From Rubrivivax sp. (GTDB taxonomy: Bacteria > Pseudomonadota > Gammaproteobacteria > Burkholderiales > Burkholderiaceae), in NCBI GenBank assembly GCA_016790225.1, contig JAEUOZ010000004.1, positions 1 through 64,000 on the forward strand: a stretch of 64,000 nucleotides of DNA, written 5' to 3'. This document shows positions 8,393-17,700 of the stretch, piece by piece. The first letter of the stretch is position 1. Each line of letters begins with the position of its first letter. The position numbers were made by a program, and so were the translations under genes. The notes under the pieces are model-generated. The model ran no database searches and was not told the DNA's origin. It saw only the letters and a list, made by a program, of their open reading frames with translations.

Positions 8393-9397
8393 TTACAGCC
8401 CGCCCAGGTAGACCAGCGCCGCATTGACAACATATGTCGCTGCCAGACCGACGCTGATCCAGCTCAGCACTCGCAGCGTGCGCCCTTGCGGCCGCATCAC
8501 CAGGCCGATGATTACCAGTCCCGTCATCACCAGGCCCGTCACGGCAGTGCCGGCGTGCACGGGGGCGGCGTCGGCGAGCAGCGGCCCGCGAACGTAGAAC
8601 GCATCGTCCACTGCCAGGATCATGACGTTGAACAGGTTGCTGCCCAGCAGGTTGCCGATTGCCATGTCCAGCGCGCCCAGCCGCAAGGCGCCGAGCGTCA
8701 CTGCCATTTCCGGCAGTGTGGTCACGATGGCCATCAGGACAGTGCCGACGAAGCTTCGCGACAGGCCGAGCGCCGCCGCCAGCCCGTCGGCCGCCTCGGG
8801 CAGCCAGCTGCCGGCGGCCAGCACCACGAGCGCGGCAAGGCCGAACCGCTTCCACTCGTGCCGGGTCGGCCCGGCCGCTGCCGGTGGCCGCGTTGACGCG
8901 TTGGCCGCCAGCGCCTGGCGCTCGTGCGCGTGCACGCCCTTCAGCGCCAGCAGGTACAGCGCCAGCAGCATCGGGCTGTAGACGCCGACGTGCAGCACGG
9001 CCGGGGCACGGGTGCCGGTGAGCAGGCTCAAGGCGACGAAGCCCAGCATCACGACGCCGAAGCCGGCCGACAGCAGGTGCGTGGCGCTGGCCTCGCGGTA
9101 CATCGGCTGGTGGCGCTGCAGGGCGTCGACGACGACCAGGAACAGCAGGTTGACGACGCAGGCGCCGAGTGCGTTGCCCACCGCCAGGTTGGGTGCGTCG
9201 ATGAAGGCCACCGCGCTGATGCCCGAGGCCAGCTCGGGCAGCGAGGTCACGGTGGCCAGCAGCGCCAAGCCGACCCAGCCGCGCCCCCAGCCATGTGCTG
9301 CGGCCAGTGCATCGGCGCTGCGGCTGAGCACGTACCCCGCGCGTGCGATCAGCAAGGCGCAGGCGGCGAACTGGAGCACCAGCCAGGCCAGCCTCAC
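8393..9397 (-). CDS. CaCA family sodium/calcium exchanger
   Basis: A 334-residue membrane protein with ten to eleven hydrophobic segments. The two alpha repeats of the CaCA superfamily are visible: LALLATVTSLPELASGI in the first half and LMAIVTTLPEMAVTLGAL followed by AIGNLLGSNLFNVMIL in the second. A soluble loop (HAHERQALAANASTRPP) separates the halves. I chose GTG 9397 because it forms a GTGA overlap with the stop of the upstream P-type ATPase and begins directly at the first membrane segment; the open frame continues upstream but only as ATPase antisense-frame noise. Family role: Ca2+ (or other divalent cation) export driven by Na+ or H+. Pairing with a P2-type ATPase suggests combined Ca2+ efflux. 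Confidence 0.85.
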   Translation of the reverse strand: MRLAWLVLQFAACALLIARAGYVLSRSADALAAAHGWGRGWVGLALLATVTSLPELASGISAVAFIDAPNLAVGNALGACVVNLLFLVVVDALQRHQPMYREASATHLLSAGFGVVMLGFVALSLLTGTRAPAVLHVGVYSPMLLALYLLALKGVHAHERQALAANASTRPPAAAGPTRHEWKRFGLAALVVLAAGSWLPEAADGLAAALGLSRSFVGTVLMAIVTTLPEMAVTLGALRLGALDMAIGNLLGSNLFNVMILAVDDAFYVRGPLLADAAPVHAGTAVTGLVMTGLVIIGLVMRPQGRTLRVLSWISVGLAATYVVNAALVYLGGL

Positions 9398-12096
9398 GTG
9401 CGGCTCCTGCGGGCCGTGCGCAGCCAGAGCTTGCGTGCCTCCTCGGCCCACAGCACGAGACTCGCCAGTGCCAGCAGCGGCAGCAGCGACTCCGGGGCCA
9501 GCGGCACGGTGTGGAACAGCGCATTCATCGGAGGCGTGTACAGCACCAGCCCCTGCAGCGCCACGGACAGCGTCAGCCCGCCGAGCAACCAGCGGTTGCG
9601 CACGATGCGCAGGCCCAGTGCCGAAGCGCTCGCGGACTGGCAGTTGAGCACGTTGAACCACTGACACATCGCCAGCACGGTGAAGGTCTCGGTGCGCACG
9701 ATCTCTGGGGCCATGCCCTGGCCCAGCCGCCACGCGAACCAGCCGAAGGTGACGCCCGCGATCAACGGTGTCATCAGCGCGACGCGCTTGAGCAGCTCGG
9801 CGCCGAGCAGGCGGTCGTTGCGCGGGACGGGCGCACGACGCATCTCGTCGCCGTCGGCCGGATCCATCACCAGATTCACCGTCACCGTGCCTTCGGTGAC
9901 GATGTTGATCCACAGGATCTGCACCGCTGCCAGAGGCAGCGGAAAGCCACCCAGCAGTGCCAGCAGCAGCACCAGCACCTCGGCCATCGAGGTGGCGAAG
10001 AGGTACAGGATCACCTTCTTCAGGTTGGCGTAGACCACGCGTCCCTGCTGCACGGCGCCGACGATGGTGGAGAAGTTGTCGTCGGTGATGACGATCTTGG
10101 CCGCGCTCTTGGCGACCTCGGTGCCGGTGATGCCCATCGCCACGCCGACGTCGGCGCGCGCGAGCGCCGGCGCGTCGTTGACGCCGTCACCGGTCATGGC
10201 CACCACCTCGCCGCGCGCTTGCAGCGCCTCGACGATGCGCAGCTTCTGCGCCGGCTGCACGCGGGCGAAGACGGCGATGCCCGGCAATTCGTCGCGCAGG
10301 TCAGCCTCGCCCATGCGCTCGAGCTCAGGGCCGTCCACCGCGCGATCCCCGTCGCGAGCGATGCCGAGTTCGCGACCGATCGCCAGGCCGGTGAGCTTGT
10401 GATCGCCGGTCACCATGACCGGGCGGATGCCGGCGACGCGGCACTCACCCACCGATGTCTTGACCTCGAGGCGCGGCGGGTCGATCTGGCCGACCAGGCC
10501 CAGCAGGCGCGCGCGGCCCGCAAGGGCGCCGAAGCCGGAGGCCGGATCGAGGACGTCGTCGTCCACGGTGGCGAAGGCCAGCACCCGCAAGGCCTGAACC
10601 GCCATGGCCTCCGCGGCCTCACGCGTCGCCTCCAGCGTCTCGCTGCTGCCGGCCGCACACAGACGCAGCACGGCCTCAGGCGCACCCTTGATCCAGACAC
10701 GCCGCGGTGCATCGGCCATGCGGTGCCGCGTGGCCATCAACTGGGTGTCACTGTCGAACGGCAGCTCGGCTTCGCGCGGCGCCTCGCGGCGAAGGGACTC
10801 GACCGGCAGGCTGGCCTTGCGCGCCAGAACCAGCAGCGCCCCTTCCGTCGGGTCGCCCAGCACCGACCAGCCGCTGCGTTCGTCTTCAGGCGGCAGCAAT
10901 TGGGCGTCATTGCACAGCGCTGCGGCCATGCACAGCTCGCGCGTCGCCGGGTCCACGGCCTGCAGGGGGTTTCGGCCTTCGACGAGCCGCCCCTCGGGGA
11001 CATAGCCGATGCCCTCGACAGCGATGGGGCGGCCGCCGGGCAACCACAGGGCCACGGCCGTCATCTCGTTGCGTGTGAGGGTGCCCGTCTTGTCACTGCA
11101 GATGACAGTGGTCGAACCCAGTGTCTCCACCGCAGACAGGCGCCGGATGATGGCCCCTCGTGCGGCCATGCGCTGCATGCCAACCGCCAGCGCGATGGTC
11201 ATGGCCACCGGCAGGCCCTCAGGCACCATCGAGACCATCTGGCTGATGGCCACCATCAGCAGCTCGGACAGCGGCAACTCGCGCCACAGGCCCAGCAGCA
11301 CCACCAGCACGAACAAGCCGAGAGCTGCTGCGACCAGGGCCCGACCAAAACCCTCGAGCCTCAGCTCCAGAGGCGTCTTCGGTTCCTCGGCGCGTTCGGT
11401 CAGGCGGGCGACGCGGCCCACCTCGGTGTGGGGCCCGGTGGCGACGACGACGGCACGGGCCCGGCCGGCGGTGACATGGGTGCCTGAGTACACCATGCAG
11501 TGGCGGTCCCCCAGGCCGGTGGCTTCGGGCACCGCGGTCACCGACTTCGCCACCGGCACCGATTCGCCGGTGAGCGCGGCCTCGGCCACCTGCAACTGCG
11601 CCACCTCGATCAGCCGGGCATCGGCAGCCACCGCGTCACCCGGGGCCAGCAGCACGATGTCGCCAGGCACCAGCTCGCGCGCCTCGATGATGAGTTCGAG
11701 GCCTTCGCGCTGCACTCTCACGCGCACAGAAGCCAGCCGCCGCAGCGCGGCCATCGATCGCTCTGCACGGCCCTCCTGGAAGCTGCCGATCAGCGCGTTG
11801 GCCAGCACCACGGCCAGGATGACCATCGCATCGCCGTGATGACCGAGTGCCGCGGCAAGCACCGATGCAACGAACAGGATGTAGATGAGCGGGCTCTGGA
11901 GCTGGCGCGCGAAGCTGCGCCACAACGGCCTCGGCGGCGCCTGCGGCAGTTCGTTGGACCCATGCCGAGCCTGAGCCGACTGCAGCCCGCCTGCGTCAAG
12001 GCCGCGAAGCGGATCGAGTTCGAAGTGGCGCAGCAGCTGGTCGATCGGCAAGGCATGCCAGACAGGGGCACTGGGTTCGCTCATCCTGTTGGCCAT
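9394..12096 (-). CDS. P2-type cation-transporting ATPase (Ca2+-ATPase-like)
   Basis: A 900-residue P-type ATPase. An N-terminal cation ATPase domain (residues ~1-80) leads to the actuator motif TGESVPVAKS, then the M4 motif MVSMVPEGLPVAMTIAL. The phosphorylated aspartate is D335 in CSDKTGTLT. The nucleotide-binding and hinge motifs follow (WIKGAPEAV, MTGDGVNDAPALARADVGVA). The PEGLP in M4 places it in group P2, closest to bacterial Ca2+-ATPases, although Mg2+ or Na+ cannot be excluded. ATG 12096 has AGGAG eight bases upstream; an ATG four codons later is possible. It heads the reverse operon and its upstream region holds an FNR/ANR-like site. Confidence 0.88.
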   Translation of the reverse strand: MANRMSEPSAPVWHALPIDQLLRHFELDPLRGLDAGGLQSAQARHGSNELPQAPPRPLWRSFARQLQSPLIYILFVASVLAAALGHHGDAMVILAVVLANALIGSFQEGRAERSMAALRRLASVRVRVQREGLELIIEARELVPGDIVLLAPGDAVAADARLIEVAQLQVAEAALTGESVPVAKSVTAVPEATGLGDRHCMVYSGTHVTAGRARAVVVATGPHTEVGRVARLTERAEEPKTPLELRLEGFGRALVAAALGLFVLVVLLGLWRELPLSELLMVAISQMVSMVPEGLPVAMTIALAVGMQRMAARGAIIRRLSAVETLGSTTVICSDKTGTLTRNEMTAVALWLPGGRPIAVEGIGYVPEGRLVEGRNPLQAVDPATRELCMAAALCNDAQLLPPEDERSGWSVLGDPTEGALLVLARKASLPVESLRREAPREAELPFDSDTQLMATRHRMADAPRRVWIKGAPEAVLRLCAAGSSETLEATREAAEAMAVQALRVLAFATVDDDVLDPASGFGALAGRARLLGLVGQIDPPRLEVKTSVGECRVAGIRPVMVTGDHKLTGLAIGRELGIARDGDRAVDGPELERMGEADLRDELPGIAVFARVQPAQKLRIVEALQARGEVVAMTGDGVNDAPALARADVGVAMGITGTEVAKSAAKIVITDDNFSTIVGAVQQGRVVYANLKKVILYLFATSMAEVLVLLLALLGGFPLPLAAVQILWINIVTEGTVTVNLVMDPADGDEMRRAPVPRNDRLLGAELLKRVALMTPLIAGVTFGWFAWRLGQGMAPEIVRTETFTVLAMCQWFNVLNCQSASASALGLRIVRNRWLLGGLTLSVALQGLVLYTPPMNALFHTVPLAPESLLPLLALASLVLWAEEARKLWLRTARRSRT

Positions 12097-12179
12097 TCAG
12101 CGTGCTCCTGGGTGTGAACGAGACCGTGGGCGGTTTCCGGAGAGACAGCTTGCGGTGCCGCTTGGTTCCAGAGCCAGGC

Positions 12180-12193
12180 TTGACGAGGATCAA
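12180..12193. promoter_or_regulatory. Candidate FNR/ANR-type binding site
   Basis: The sequence TTGAC-GAGG-ATCAA matches the FNR/ANR/DNR consensus TTGAT-N4-ATCAA at nine of ten informative bases. It lies in the 255-bp divergent region between the P-type ATPase (start 84 bp away) and the universal stress gene (start 158 bp away). If centred near -41.5, the ATPase transcript would begin near 12145. I could not identify a clear -10 for either direction, so which promoter it serves is open. Confidence 0.5.
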
Positions 12194-12351
12194 GCGCTCA
12201 AGGGTGAGGTTCGGCGGGGCTCCGGGCACTGAGCGTTTCTCCTGCAGCGCCTGCCAAATCGGCAGATTTTTTCGATGGACAGGATCGGAAGAATCGAGCG
12301 GTTCCGATGGCAGGCCGGGGCTACAGTCGTCATGCCGAGAAGAGGTGTGCC

Positions 12352-13257
12352 GTGGCTCCCATTTGCGATCTGGTCGTTCATGTCTTCGATGAAAAGATCT
12401 CGCGCCCCGTTTTCGATCTGGCAAGCTCGCTGGCCGCCGACCTGGGGGCCAGTCTGACGGCCGCCTTGGTGGCCACGCCTGCCATTGCCGGTGTGGGACT
12501 CAGCGCCGAGACAGCCTCGCTGACACGCCGACTCGCGCAGGAACAGCGCTCCACGCTGCTGGAGATCGGTGATCGCCTGGCCGCCGGCGCTCGGCAGCGT
12601 CACGGTATCGCCGTCGATCTGCGCTTCGTCGGCGGAGAGCCGATCGAGGCGCTCCAGTCCTTTGCCCGTACGTCGGATCTGCTGATCACGGCTCAACGCG
12701 ATCCAACGACCGATGAGGGGCTGTCGACTGGCCAGTCAGCGCGCCTGCTCGTCGGCTCCGCCTGCCCGGTGCTGAACGTGCCGTATGTCGGGCTGGTGTC
12801 CGGCAACTCCGGACCCAGCGACGCGCTGCCGTTGCGCCGCGCGCTCCTGGCATGGTCCGACACACGGGAGAGTGCGCGAGCCGTGCGCGATGCCTTGCCG
12901 CTGCTGTCGCGCGCAGATCATGTCGAACTCGTCAGCTTCGCCACTGACGCTCAGGGCGATGGCGCATCGCAGCGTGCCTCGCTCGAGAAGGTGGTGGCAT
13001 ACCTCGCGCGGCATGGCGTGAAGGCGCAGCCCACCCTGTTGCGCCAGGGCGAGTCATCGGCCGGCGAGCGCATGCGACGCGGCAGCGTGCCCGATGTTCA
13101 CGTGGCCGAGGCGCTGCTGTCGCACGCTGCGGACACGCAAGCCGACTTCATCGTCATGGGCGGTTACGGTCACTCGCGCCTTTGGGAACTGGTCCTGGGC
13201 GGGGTCACCCGGACGATGCTGGAAACGATGACCGTTCCGGTGCTGATGTCGCACTGA
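12352..13257 (+). CDS. Universal stress protein (tandem Usp domains)
   Basis: A 301-residue protein with two Usp-like halves. I chose GTG 12352 because AGAAGAGGT lies about six bases upstream and the family-like sequence starts there (APICDLVVHVFDEK); an ATG at 12307 would add fifteen residues without a ribosome site. The C-terminal half holds the ATP-loop pattern GGYGHSRLWELVLGG, with glycine in place of the usual final serine or threonine. The first half lacks a recognisable G-x2-G loop. It is transcribed divergently from the ion-transport operon and shares its regulatory region with an FNR/ANR-like box, suggesting oxygen-responsive expression (inference). Confidence 0.85.
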   Translation: MAPICDLVVHVFDEKISRPVFDLASSLAADLGASLTAALVATPAIAGVGLSAETASLTRRLAQEQRSTLLEIGDRLAAGARQRHGIAVDLRFVGGEPIEALQSFARTSDLLITAQRDPTTDEGLSTGQSARLLVGSACPVLNVPYVGLVSGNSGPSDALPLRRALLAWSDTRESARAVRDALPLLSRADHVELVSFATDAQGDGASQRASLEKVVAYLARHGVKAQPTLLRQGESSAGERMRRGSVPDVHVAEALLSHAADTQADFIVMGGYGHSRLWELVLGGVTRTMLETMTVPVLMSH

Positions 13258-13280
13258 GGCCTTCCCTGGCGGGGCGTCGG

Positions 13281-13299
13281 AGCCTGCGTCAGGCAGGCT
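13281..13299. terminator. Hairpin between convergent genes, probable terminator
   Basis: AGCCTGC and GCAGGCT form a perfect 7-bp stem with a 5-base loop (GTCAG), followed on the plus strand by TTTC. It lies 24 bp after the universal stress gene and overlaps the stop codon region of the convergent NhaR-like gene, so it may end transcription from both sides. The T tract is short. Confidence 0.5.
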
Positions 13300-14233
13300 T
13301 TCGACGAAGGCCCGCGCGGGGCGCCTGGGTGCGCGCAGTGGCCTGGAACAACTCGCGGCTCGCCGCGTGGGTGATGGCCAGCACGCAGGGGTGCGTGATT
13401 CGCCTCTCGATCGAGATGGCGTAGAAGTGTTCCTCGACGCCGTCGATCGTTCCCATGTGCCGGACCTGGTGACGCGACTCGATCTCGTCGACCATCACTT
13501 CGGGCGCCAGCAGGAAACCCACCCCCCGGCGACCAAACTCCTGGGCCAATGCGCTGTCGTCAAACTCGGCGACGATGCGCGGTCGCAGGCCCTGTGCCTT
13601 GAACCAGGCGCGCAGTTGCTGGCCAACGGCGGAATCCTCACCCGGCATGAGAAGCGGCGCGCCGTCCAGCAACTCGGGAAAGGGGCGGCGCGAGCGGGCC
13701 CTCAAGGCGCGTGCGGCGAAGACGCCAACACGGGAGCTGCCCAGGAGGTGGCTGAAGGCCTTCACGCTCACGCTTGGCGGCAGCGGAACGTCTGCGATCA
13801 CCAGGTCGAGCGTATGCAGGGCAAGCTCGGAAAGCAGGCGATCGAGCCGCCACTCGCGGCAGACCATGCGCACCGGTTGCGCCACACCCAGCGCCGGCTC
13901 CACCAGGCGGCAGGCGATGGACTTGGGCACGGCATCGGCGACGCCGATGCGGAACTCAAGGCTCTTGCCGCCCCGCAGCTCTTCCCGCACGGCCGCCTCC
14001 AGCTCGGAACCGAGGGAGAAGATCTCCTTTGCATAGTTCAGCGCCAGCTGGCCGGTATCGGTCAACACCAGCCGTCGTCCGACCTTCTCGAACAAGGGCC
14101 CCCCCAGCCGCTCGCCGAGCAGCTGAATCTGCCCGCTGATGGTTTGTGGCGTCAGGTGCAGCTGTCGACTGGCCGCCGCCACGCTGCCGGACTCAGCCAC
14201 CTGCAGAAAGTAGTGGAGGTGCTTGTAGTTCAT
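13289..14233 (-). CDS. nhaR: LysR-family regulator, NhaR-like
   Basis: A 314-residue LysR-type regulator. The N-terminal winged helix-turn-helix MNYKHLHYFLQVAESGSVAA plus LHLTPQTISGQIQLLGERLG is much closer to NhaR than to generic LysR proteins, since NhaR carries LTPQTITGQI at the same place. The C-terminal effector domain (GVADAVPKSIACRLVEPAL, DLVIADVPL) also fits. NhaR of E. coli activates the nhaA Na+/H+ antiporter in response to Na+. No nhaA is in the window, but the adjacent block encodes cation antiporters, so control of that block is plausible. It is convergent with the universal stress gene and followed on its upstream side by mutS. Confidence 0.8.
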   Translation of the reverse strand: MNYKHLHYFLQVAESGSVAAASRQLHLTPQTISGQIQLLGERLGGPLFEKVGRRLVLTDTGQLALNYAKEIFSLGSELEAAVREELRGGKSLEFRIGVADAVPKSIACRLVEPALGVAQPVRMVCREWRLDRLLSELALHTLDLVIADVPLPPSVSVKAFSHLLGSSRVGVFAARALRARSRRPFPELLDGAPLLMPGEDSAVGQQLRAWFKAQGLRPRIVAEFDDSALAQEFGRRGVGFLLAPEVMVDEIESRHQVRHMGTIDGVEEHFYAISIERRITHPCVLAITHAASRELFQATARTQAPRAGLRRKPA

Positions 14234-14398
14234 GGCGGTCGTCAGTTTTTTTCGAATTGACGTGCTCGATCAGTCGATGCTGGCCGGATGCTAGCGAAGC
14301 CTGCTGCCGGTTCGGCAGGCGCGCCTGGCCCGATGCGCTGAAGCGCTGATGATCTGATGCGTTCGAGTCCGAAGACGGCTTGTCCAAGCCCACTGCAC

Positions 14399-17146
14399 TC
14401 AGCCGCGCGCCATCAACTCCCGCAGCCGGTAGATCAGCTCCAGCGCCTGCCGCGGCGTCAGCGCCTCCGGATCCAGCCTGGCCAGCTCTCGCTCCACCAT
14501 CGAGGGCTCGGGCGCGGCTGCGCCGGCCGCCGGCTGCGCAAACAGGTCCACCTGGGCCGACTGCGCCTGCTGCGACGATTCCAGGGCCTCCAACGCCGCC
14601 CTCGCCTGGCGGATCAGGGCCGGCGGCATGCCAGCCAGGCGCGCCACCTGGACGCCGTAGCTGCGGCTGGCCGGCCCGGGTTCGATGTGGTGCAGGAAGA
14701 CGATGTCGTGCCCGCTCTCCACCGCGCCCACATGCACGTTGATCGCCCGCTCGTGCTTCTGCGGGAGTGCCGTGAGCTCGAAGTAGTGCGTGGCAAACAG
14801 CGTGAAGGCCCGGTTGCGGTCGTGCAGCTGGGTGGCGATGGCTCCGGCCAGCGCCAGGCCGTCGAAGGTGCTGGTGCCGCGACCGATCTCGTCCATCAGC
14901 ACCAGGCTGTGCTCGGTTGCGCCATGCACGATGGCCGCCGCCTCGGTCATTTCCAGCATGAAGGTGGATTGCGCGTTGGCCAGGTCATCGGCTGCGCCGA
15001 TGCGCGTGTGGATGGCATCGATGGGGCCCAGGCGGCAGGCGCGCGCCGGTACGAAGCTGCCCATCGAAGCCAGCAGCACGATGAGTGCCACCTGGCGCAT
15101 GAAGGTGCTCTTGCCGCCCATGTTGGGGCCGGTGATCACCAGCATGCGCGTGCGCGCATCCAGCCGGCAGTCATTGGCCATGAAGCCCGCGCCACCGGTC
15201 TCGCGCAGGCGCTGCTCCACCACCGGGTGGCGGCCCGCCTCGATCTCGATGCAGGGCTGCGGCACGAAGACCGGCCGGCACCAGCCCAGCGTGGCCGCAC
15301 GTTCGGCCAGTGCCGCCAGCGCATCCAGCGCCGCCAGCGCGCGCCCCAGCGCCATCAGCGCCGGCACATGCGGCTGCAGCGCATCCAGCAGCTGCTCGTA
15401 CAGCCACTTCTCACGCGCCAGCGAGCGCTCCTGCGCCGACAGCGCCTTGTCCTCGAAGGCCTTCAGCTCGGGCGTGATGAAGCGCTCGGCATTCTTCAGC
15501 GTCTGGCGGCGGCGGTAGTCGTCGGGCACCTTGTCCAGGCCCGACTGCGTGACCTCGATGTAGAAACCGTGCACCTTGTTGAACTGCACGCGCAGGTTGC
15601 CGATACCGGTGCGCGCGCGTTCGCGTTGCTCCAGATCCAGCAGAAAGGCATCGCAGTGGCTCGCGATGCCGCGCAGTTCGTCCAGCTCGGCATCGACGCC
15701 GGGCGCGATCACGCCGCCGTCGCGCAACAGGACGGCCGGCTCCTCGGCCAGCAAGGCCAGGCGTTCGATGATCAGCGGGCTGGGCTGCAGATCGGCCAGC
15801 AGGGCCTGCAGCAGCGCCGTCGGCGCCGGAAACGGGTCGCCATCGGCACCCGGGCCCGTGCGCTGCGCCGCACCCGGCACGCAGGCACGCAGCGCCGGCA
15901 GCGCGGCCAGCGTGCTGCGCAGGCCGGTGAGCTCACGCGGGCGCACCTGGCGCAGCGCCAGGCGCGAGCTGCTGCGTTCCACATCGCTGACGCTGCGCAA
16001 GGCCTCGCGCAGCGGCTCGAAGCCGGCGCCTGCGAGCGCCTCGATCGCCTCCTGGCGCTCGCGCGCCTGGTGGCGCTGGCGCAGCGGGTGCGTGAGCCAG
16101 TGGCGCAGCGCGCGGCTGCCCATGCCCGTGCGGCAGACATCCAGCAGCGACAGCAGCGTGGGCGCGCTCTCGCCGCGCAGTGTCTGCACCAGTTCCAGGT
16201 TGCGGTGCGTGGCCGGCGGCAGATCCAGCAGCTCGCCGCTGCGCGGCACGGCCAGGGTCTGCACATGGGCCAGCGCCCGGCCCTGCGTGTGCTCGGCATA
16301 ACTCAGCAGCGCAGCGGCGGCGGCATGCGCGGCCGGCAGGCCCTGGGCGCCGAATCCGGCCAGCGAGGCCACGCCCAGCTGCGCGCACAGCTGGCGCTCG
16401 CCCAGCGCGGCATCAAACTGCCAGGCCGGCCGGCTGGTGCGCGCGGCGCGCGTGGACAGCGCGGCCTCGGGCAGCGCACTGCCGTCATGCAGCAGTTCGG
16501 CCGGCTCCAGCCGCGCCAGCCAGGCCGGCAGTTCGCGCTCGGCGCACTCGGTGATGGCCAGCGTGCCGCTGGCCACGCCCAGCCAGGCCAGGCCCCAGAG
16601 CGCCGGGCCCCGGGCGCCCGGCAGCCGGTGCAGGGCCAGCAGCAGGGTCTCGGCGCGGTCCGCCAGCAGTTCGCTGTCGGTCACCGTGCCCGGCGTCACC
16701 ACGCGCACGACCTGCCGCTCCACCGGGCCCTTGGCCGTGGCGACATCGCCCACCTGCTCCGCCACGGCCACCGATTCGCCCAGCTTGATCAGCCGTGCCA
16801 GGTAGGCCTCCACCGCGTGCACGGGCACGCCGGCCATGACCACCGGCTCGCCGGCCGATTGCCCGCGCGTGGTCAGCGTGATGTCCAGCAGGCGGTGCGC
16901 CTTGCGCGCATCGTCGAAGAACAGCTCGTAGAAATCGCCCATGCGGTAGAACACCAGCGTCTGCGAATGCTGGGCCTTGATGCGCAGGTACTGCTGCATC
17001 ATCGGCGTGTGCCCGGCCAGGCTGGCTTCGGCGGGCGTAGGGGCGCCGGCGGCAGGCCGCTGGCGGGCGTCTGCGGCCTCGGACGCGCTGGCGCCGCCTG
17101 GCGGTCGGGAAGGATCGTCGCTCTGCAAGACCGGCTCGCGCGTCAC
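14399..17146 (-). CDS. mutS: DNA mismatch repair protein MutS
   Basis: A 915-residue MutS. The mismatch-binding motif F-x-E is F72-Y73-E74 in [16 protein letters not shown]. The connector, lever and clamp regions follow. The ATPase carries Walker [14 protein letters not shown] and Walker [16 protein letters not shown], then the signature [11 protein letters not shown]. The protein recognises base mismatches and small loops, then recruits MutL. Compared with typical MutS, it has about 45 extra low-complexity residues before [13 protein letters not shown]; the true start may therefore be further downstream, though no strong alternative ribosome site decides it. It is 21 bp downstream of the CoA-binding protein gene, on the same strand. 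Confidence 0.95.
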   Translation of the reverse strand: MTREPVLQSDDPSRPPGGASASEAADARQRPAAGAPTPAEASLAGHTPMMQQYLRIKAQHSQTLVFYRMGDFYELFFDDARKAHRLLDITLTTRGQSAGEPVVMAGVPVHAVEAYLARLIKLGESVAVAEQVGDVATAKGPVERQVVRVVTPGTVTDSELLADRAETLLLALHRLPGARGPALWGLAWLGVASGTLAITECAERELPAWLARLEPAELLHDGSALPEAALSTRAARTSRPAWQFDAALGERQLCAQLGVASLAGFGAQGLPAAHAAAAALLSYAEHTQGRALAHVQTLAVPRSGELLDLPPATHRNLELVQTLRGESAPTLLSLLDVCRTGMGSRALRHWLTHPLRQRHQARERQEAIEALAGAGFEPLREALRSVSDVERSSSRLALRQVRPRELTGLRSTLAALPALRACVPGAAQRTGPGADGDPFPAPTALLQALLADLQPSPLIIERLALLAEEPAVLLRDGGVIAPGVDAELDELRGIASHCDAFLLDLEQRERARTGIGNLRVQFNKVHGFYIEVTQSGLDKVPDDYRRRQTLKNAERFITPELKAFEDKALSAQERSLAREKWLYEQLLDALQPHVPALMALGRALAALDALAALAERAATLGWCRPVFVPQPCIEIEAGRHPVVEQRLRETGGAGFMANDCRLDARTRMLVITGPNMGGKSTFMRQVALIVLLASMGSFVPARACRLGPIDAIHTRIGAADDLANAQSTFMLEMTEAAAIVHGATEHSLVLMDEIGRGTSTFDGLALAGAIATQLHDRNRAFTLFATHYFELTALPQKHERAINVHVGAVESGHDIVFLHHIEPGPASRSYGVQVARLAGMPPALIRQARAALEALESSQQAQSAQVDLFAQPAAGAAAPEPSMVERELARLDPEALTPRQALELIYRLRELMARG

Positions 17147-17167
17147 GGTGGGGCCTGGGCGGGGCGC

Positions 17168-17629
17168 TCAGGCCGCGCGGCGGGCGGAGATCACGCCGGT
17201 ATTCACGCCCACCCAGTTCAGGCCGCCATAGAGCCTGGCGTGCTCGATCTTGACGCAGCGGTCCATCACGCTGCCAAGCCCGGCTTCGCGCGCCAGCGCA
17301 TCGGCCTGCAGGTTCTTCACGCCCAGCTGCTGCCACAGGCAGCGCGCGCCGATGGCCACCGCGCTGTGCGCGATGGGCAGCACATCGGCTTCCTTGCGGA
17401 AGACGTCCACCATGTCCACAGGCTGCGGAATGTCTTCCAGCCGTGCGTAGCAGCGTTCGCCCAGGATGCTGTCGTAGCGGGGATTGACCGGCACGATGCG
17501 GTAGCCGTGGCTCTGCAGGTATTTGGCGGCAAAGTAGCTGGGCCGGTGCCACTCGGCCGACAGGCCCACCACCGCGATGGTGCGGCAGCTGCGCAGGATG
17601 CGCCGCAGGCTGGCGATGTCGTCGTTCAT
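17168..17629 (-). CDS. CoA-binding domain protein (YccU-like)
   Basis: A 153-residue single-domain protein of the CoA-binding (succinyl-CoA synthetase alpha-like) family. The Rossmann start is CRTIAVVGLSAEWHRPSY, followed by YRIVPVNPRYDSILGERCY and the C-terminal VMDRCVKIEHARLYGGLNW, which are hallmarks of YccU-type proteins. The function in bacteria is unknown beyond predicted CoA or nucleotide binding. It is upstream of mutS by 21 bp on the same strand, so the two may be co-transcribed. It is divergent from the second aminotransferase gene, 71 bp away. Confidence 0.88.
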   Translation of the reverse strand: MNDDIASLRRILRSCRTIAVVGLSAEWHRPSYFAAKYLQSHGYRIVPVNPRYDSILGERCYARLEDIPQPVDMVDVFRKEADVLPIAHSAVAIGARCLWQQLGVKNLQADALAREAGLGSVMDRCVKIEHARLYGGLNWVGVNTGVISARRAA

Positions 17630-17700
17630 CGTGCCGAGTTTAGCCAGCGCGCCGGGCGTAGGATCCCGGCCCTGCCCCTGTCTGCTGGAGCCGAACCGCC

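Noticed and set aside
12251..12272. CTGCC-AAATC-GGCAG followed by six T residues, as an intrinsic terminator or leader attenuator
   Set aside because: The stem is only 5 bp and it would sit in the leader of the universal stress gene; it is too weak to call without expression data.
14304..14318. CTGCCG-GTT-CGGCAG hairpin between mutS and the NhaR-like gene
   Set aside because: A 6-bp stem without a T tract in GC-rich DNA; not strong enough to call a mutS terminator.
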